Below, in pieces: positions 62,957 through 64,000 of a stretch of 64,000 nucleotides of DNA. The stretch comes from Alcanivorax sp. (GTDB lineage: Bacteria; Pseudomonadota; Gammaproteobacteria; Pseudomonadales; Alcanivoracaceae). Each line of letters opens with the position of its first letter. Position 1 is the stretch's first letter. Both the position numbers and the translations under genes were made by a program. The notes beneath the pieces were generated by a model, which made no database searches, had not been told where the DNA came from, and worked only from the letters and a program-made list of their open reading frames with translations. The stretch spans positions 558,001 to 622,000 of the forward strand of contig NZ_CP080267.1 in NCBI RefSeq assembly GCF_019431375.1, in the 5' to 3' direction.

Positions 62957-63225
62957 CAGCAGCAGCGGAAATGATCAAGCGGTGAGCGTTCCATGCCCAT
63001 GCGGGTATGCCATTCGTGAAAGCGGTCCATCAGCAGCGGCTGCAGTTCCAGCGTGCTCCAGGCGGCCGGGTTGGGCACTCCCATCATTTCCGCAAACACC
63101 AGCAACATGAACAAGTCTTCCTCGTCCCGCTTGGCCCGGGCGATGGCCGCCCGGTAGGGGGCGTTGTAGTACTGGGCCCCCAGTTCTCCCAGGCGGCGGA
63201 AAAACAGCCGTGTCTTGCCGGTCAT
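62956..63225 (-). CDS. Small CC-terminal protein (cory-CC-star type)
   Basis: 89 residues from the ATG at 63223-63225: GKTRLFFRRLGELGAQYYNA, PYRAAIARAKRDEEDLFMLL, VFAEMMGVPNPAAWSTLELQ, PLLMDRFHEWHTRMGMERSP and the end LDHFRCC. I recognise it as the family called cory-CC-star, found between CstA-like and ArsA-like genes. It has no known activity. The start overlaps the cstA stop, and its own stop overlaps the next gene. Confidence 0.82.
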   Translation of the reverse strand: MTGKTRLFFRRLGELGAQYYNAPYRAAIARAKRDEEDLFMLLVFAEMMGVPNPAAWSTLELQPLLMDRFHEWHTRMGMERSPLDHFRCC

Positions 63226-64000
63226 CAGATTCTCTCCGGCGGTGCGTTGAAGGCACGTTTCAGGGCGGCGGCACACTCCAGGGTGACCAGCAGGGCGGCT
63301 ACCAGAACCACCAGATCCAGCCCCAGCAGGAACCAGTCCGACTTGTCGTAGAAGCTCTTGAGCTGGATCAACAGGGCGTACAGGGTCATTACCAGCAGGA
63401 ATACCAGTGGTGCCAATGTGTAAATGGCGGGGCGGCCCCGTTTGACCAGCATGATGGTGATCACCAGCAGGGTAAGCCCGGCCAGCAACTGGTTGGTGGT
63501 GCCAAATAATGGCCAGATCAGCAGGCCGCCGGAGCCATCGGCGCCGCCGGCCCCGAAGGCCAGCAGCAGGCAGCTGGCCACTGCCAGGAGGGTGGCGGGC
63601 AGGGGGCGAGTGAGCCATTTCTGCTGATAGATTTCTCCCCATTCCTGGAAGATATAGCGCTGCAGGCGCAGGCCGGTGTCCATGGTGGTGCCGGCAAACA
63701 GGGCAGCCATCACGGTCAGCAAGGTGGCGGCCACGCCCACGTCCATGCCGGTACCGCCGGCAAGAATATTGGCGCCGCCGTTGACGAACGCAGTGAGGCT
63801 GCCATCGCCGAAAGCGGTATAGACGGCCTGCCAGTCCGCCAGAGTGGCGAAGCCGGCGGTGGCCGCGATGATGGCCGCCAGAGCCAGGGCGCCTTCACCG
63901 ACAGCCCCGAAATAGCCGACAAAGCGGGCATCCGGTTCTTTATCCAACTGTTTGGAGCTGGTGCCGGACGCCACCAGGCCATGAAAACCGGAAATGGCGC
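63225..64000 (-). CDS. cstA: Carbon-starvation protein A / pyruvate transporter (CstA family), 5' truncated by window edge
   Basis: About 258 C-terminal residues are visible, and the frame continues through the window end. AISGFHGLVASGTSSKQLDK is the CstA signature, followed by VGYFGAVGEGALALAAIIAA, MAALFAGTTMDTGLRLQRYI and IWPLFGTTNQLLAGLTLLVI. Several membrane helices follow. CstA and BtsT import pyruvate or peptides on starvation. It is first in an operon with the two genes above. Confidence 0.93.
   Translation of the reverse strand, partial: AISGFHGLVASGTSSKQLDKEPDARFVGYFGAVGEGALALAAIIAATAGFATLADWQAVYTAFGDGSLTAFVNGGANILAGGTGMDVGVAATLLTVMAALFAGTTMDTGLRLQRYIFQEWGEIYQQKWLTRPLPATLLAVASCLLLAFGAGGADGSGGLLIWPLFGTTNQLLAGLTLLVITIMLVKRGRPAIYTLAPLVFLLVMTLYALLIQLKSFYDKSDWFLLGLDLVVLVAALLVTLECAAALKRAFNAPPERI

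Overview
The window is a dense, GC-rich gammaproteobacterial chromosome segment made almost entirely of housekeeping and metabolic genes. Gene order from about 31.8 to 60.7 kb (purB-hflD-mnmA-nudJ, two isocitrate dehydrogenases, cspD-clpS-clpA-infA-bpt-aat-trxB, ftsK-lolA-rarA-crcB-serS-cysG-ybiB-tusBCD-yccA) closely follows what I remember of Pseudomonas aeruginosa. A liu leucine/isovalerate cluster, a phasin, malate synthase G, a GMC oxidoreductase and CstA suggest a marine, lipid-using Pseudomonadales/Oceanospirillales relative. Alcanivorax or a close genus is my best guess, but no 16S gene or other decisive marker is present.

Layout. 0-4.6 kb: liuRABCD on the minus strand (leucine to acetoacetate branch) with a perfect 16-bp palindrome upstream of liuR. 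4.9-13.7 kb: hybrid histidine kinase, TIP30-like protein, rraA, CBS-domain protein, DUF805-type membrane protein, mdh, a geranylgeranyl-reductase-like flavoprotein, an AraC regulator and a phasin. 14-19.5 kb: carboxylesterase, BolA-like protein, trhO and modABC. 19.5-31.7 kb: a heptamer-repeat/terminator element, an Lgt-like membrane protein, a ribbon-helix-helix protein, a GMC oxidoreductase, a YecA-like protein, a diguanylate cyclase, an SDR, ttcA, glcB, an orphan secretin-like protein and a TrmB-like methyltransferase. 31.8-39.6 kb: the purB/roxA/GNAT and nudJ/mnmA/hflD groups, moaCDE and rluE. 39.8-60.7 kb: idh and icd in tandem, then protein quality-control and N-degron genes (clpS, clpA, bpt, aat), infA, trxB, ftsK, lolA, rarA, crcB, serS, cysG, ybiB, tusBCD and yccA. 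60.9-64 kb: an unknown membrane protein, tRNA-Ser(UGA), and an ArsA-like ATPase / small CC-ending protein / CstA operon cut by the window edge.

Functional links. ClpS and ClpA sit beside Bpt and Aat, so recognition, unfolding and N-terminal tagging of N-degron substrates are encoded close together. MnmA and TusBCD serve tRNA 2-thiouridine synthesis, but tusE is absent from its expected place. MoaCDE and ModABC provide molybdopterin and molybdate. Two unrelated isocitrate dehydrogenases plus malate dehydrogenase and malate synthase G point to control of the TCA/glyoxylate branch point.

The most unusual feature is a set of intergenic elements in which short arrays with a strict 7-bp period lie in inverted orientation around a central segment, usually a strong terminator hairpin. 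I find seven, belonging to three different sequence families. Five lie between convergent transcription units, and in several the array supplies the stop codon or the C-terminal codons of the flanking gene. I found no CRISPR array, prophage, insertion sequence or obvious defence island.
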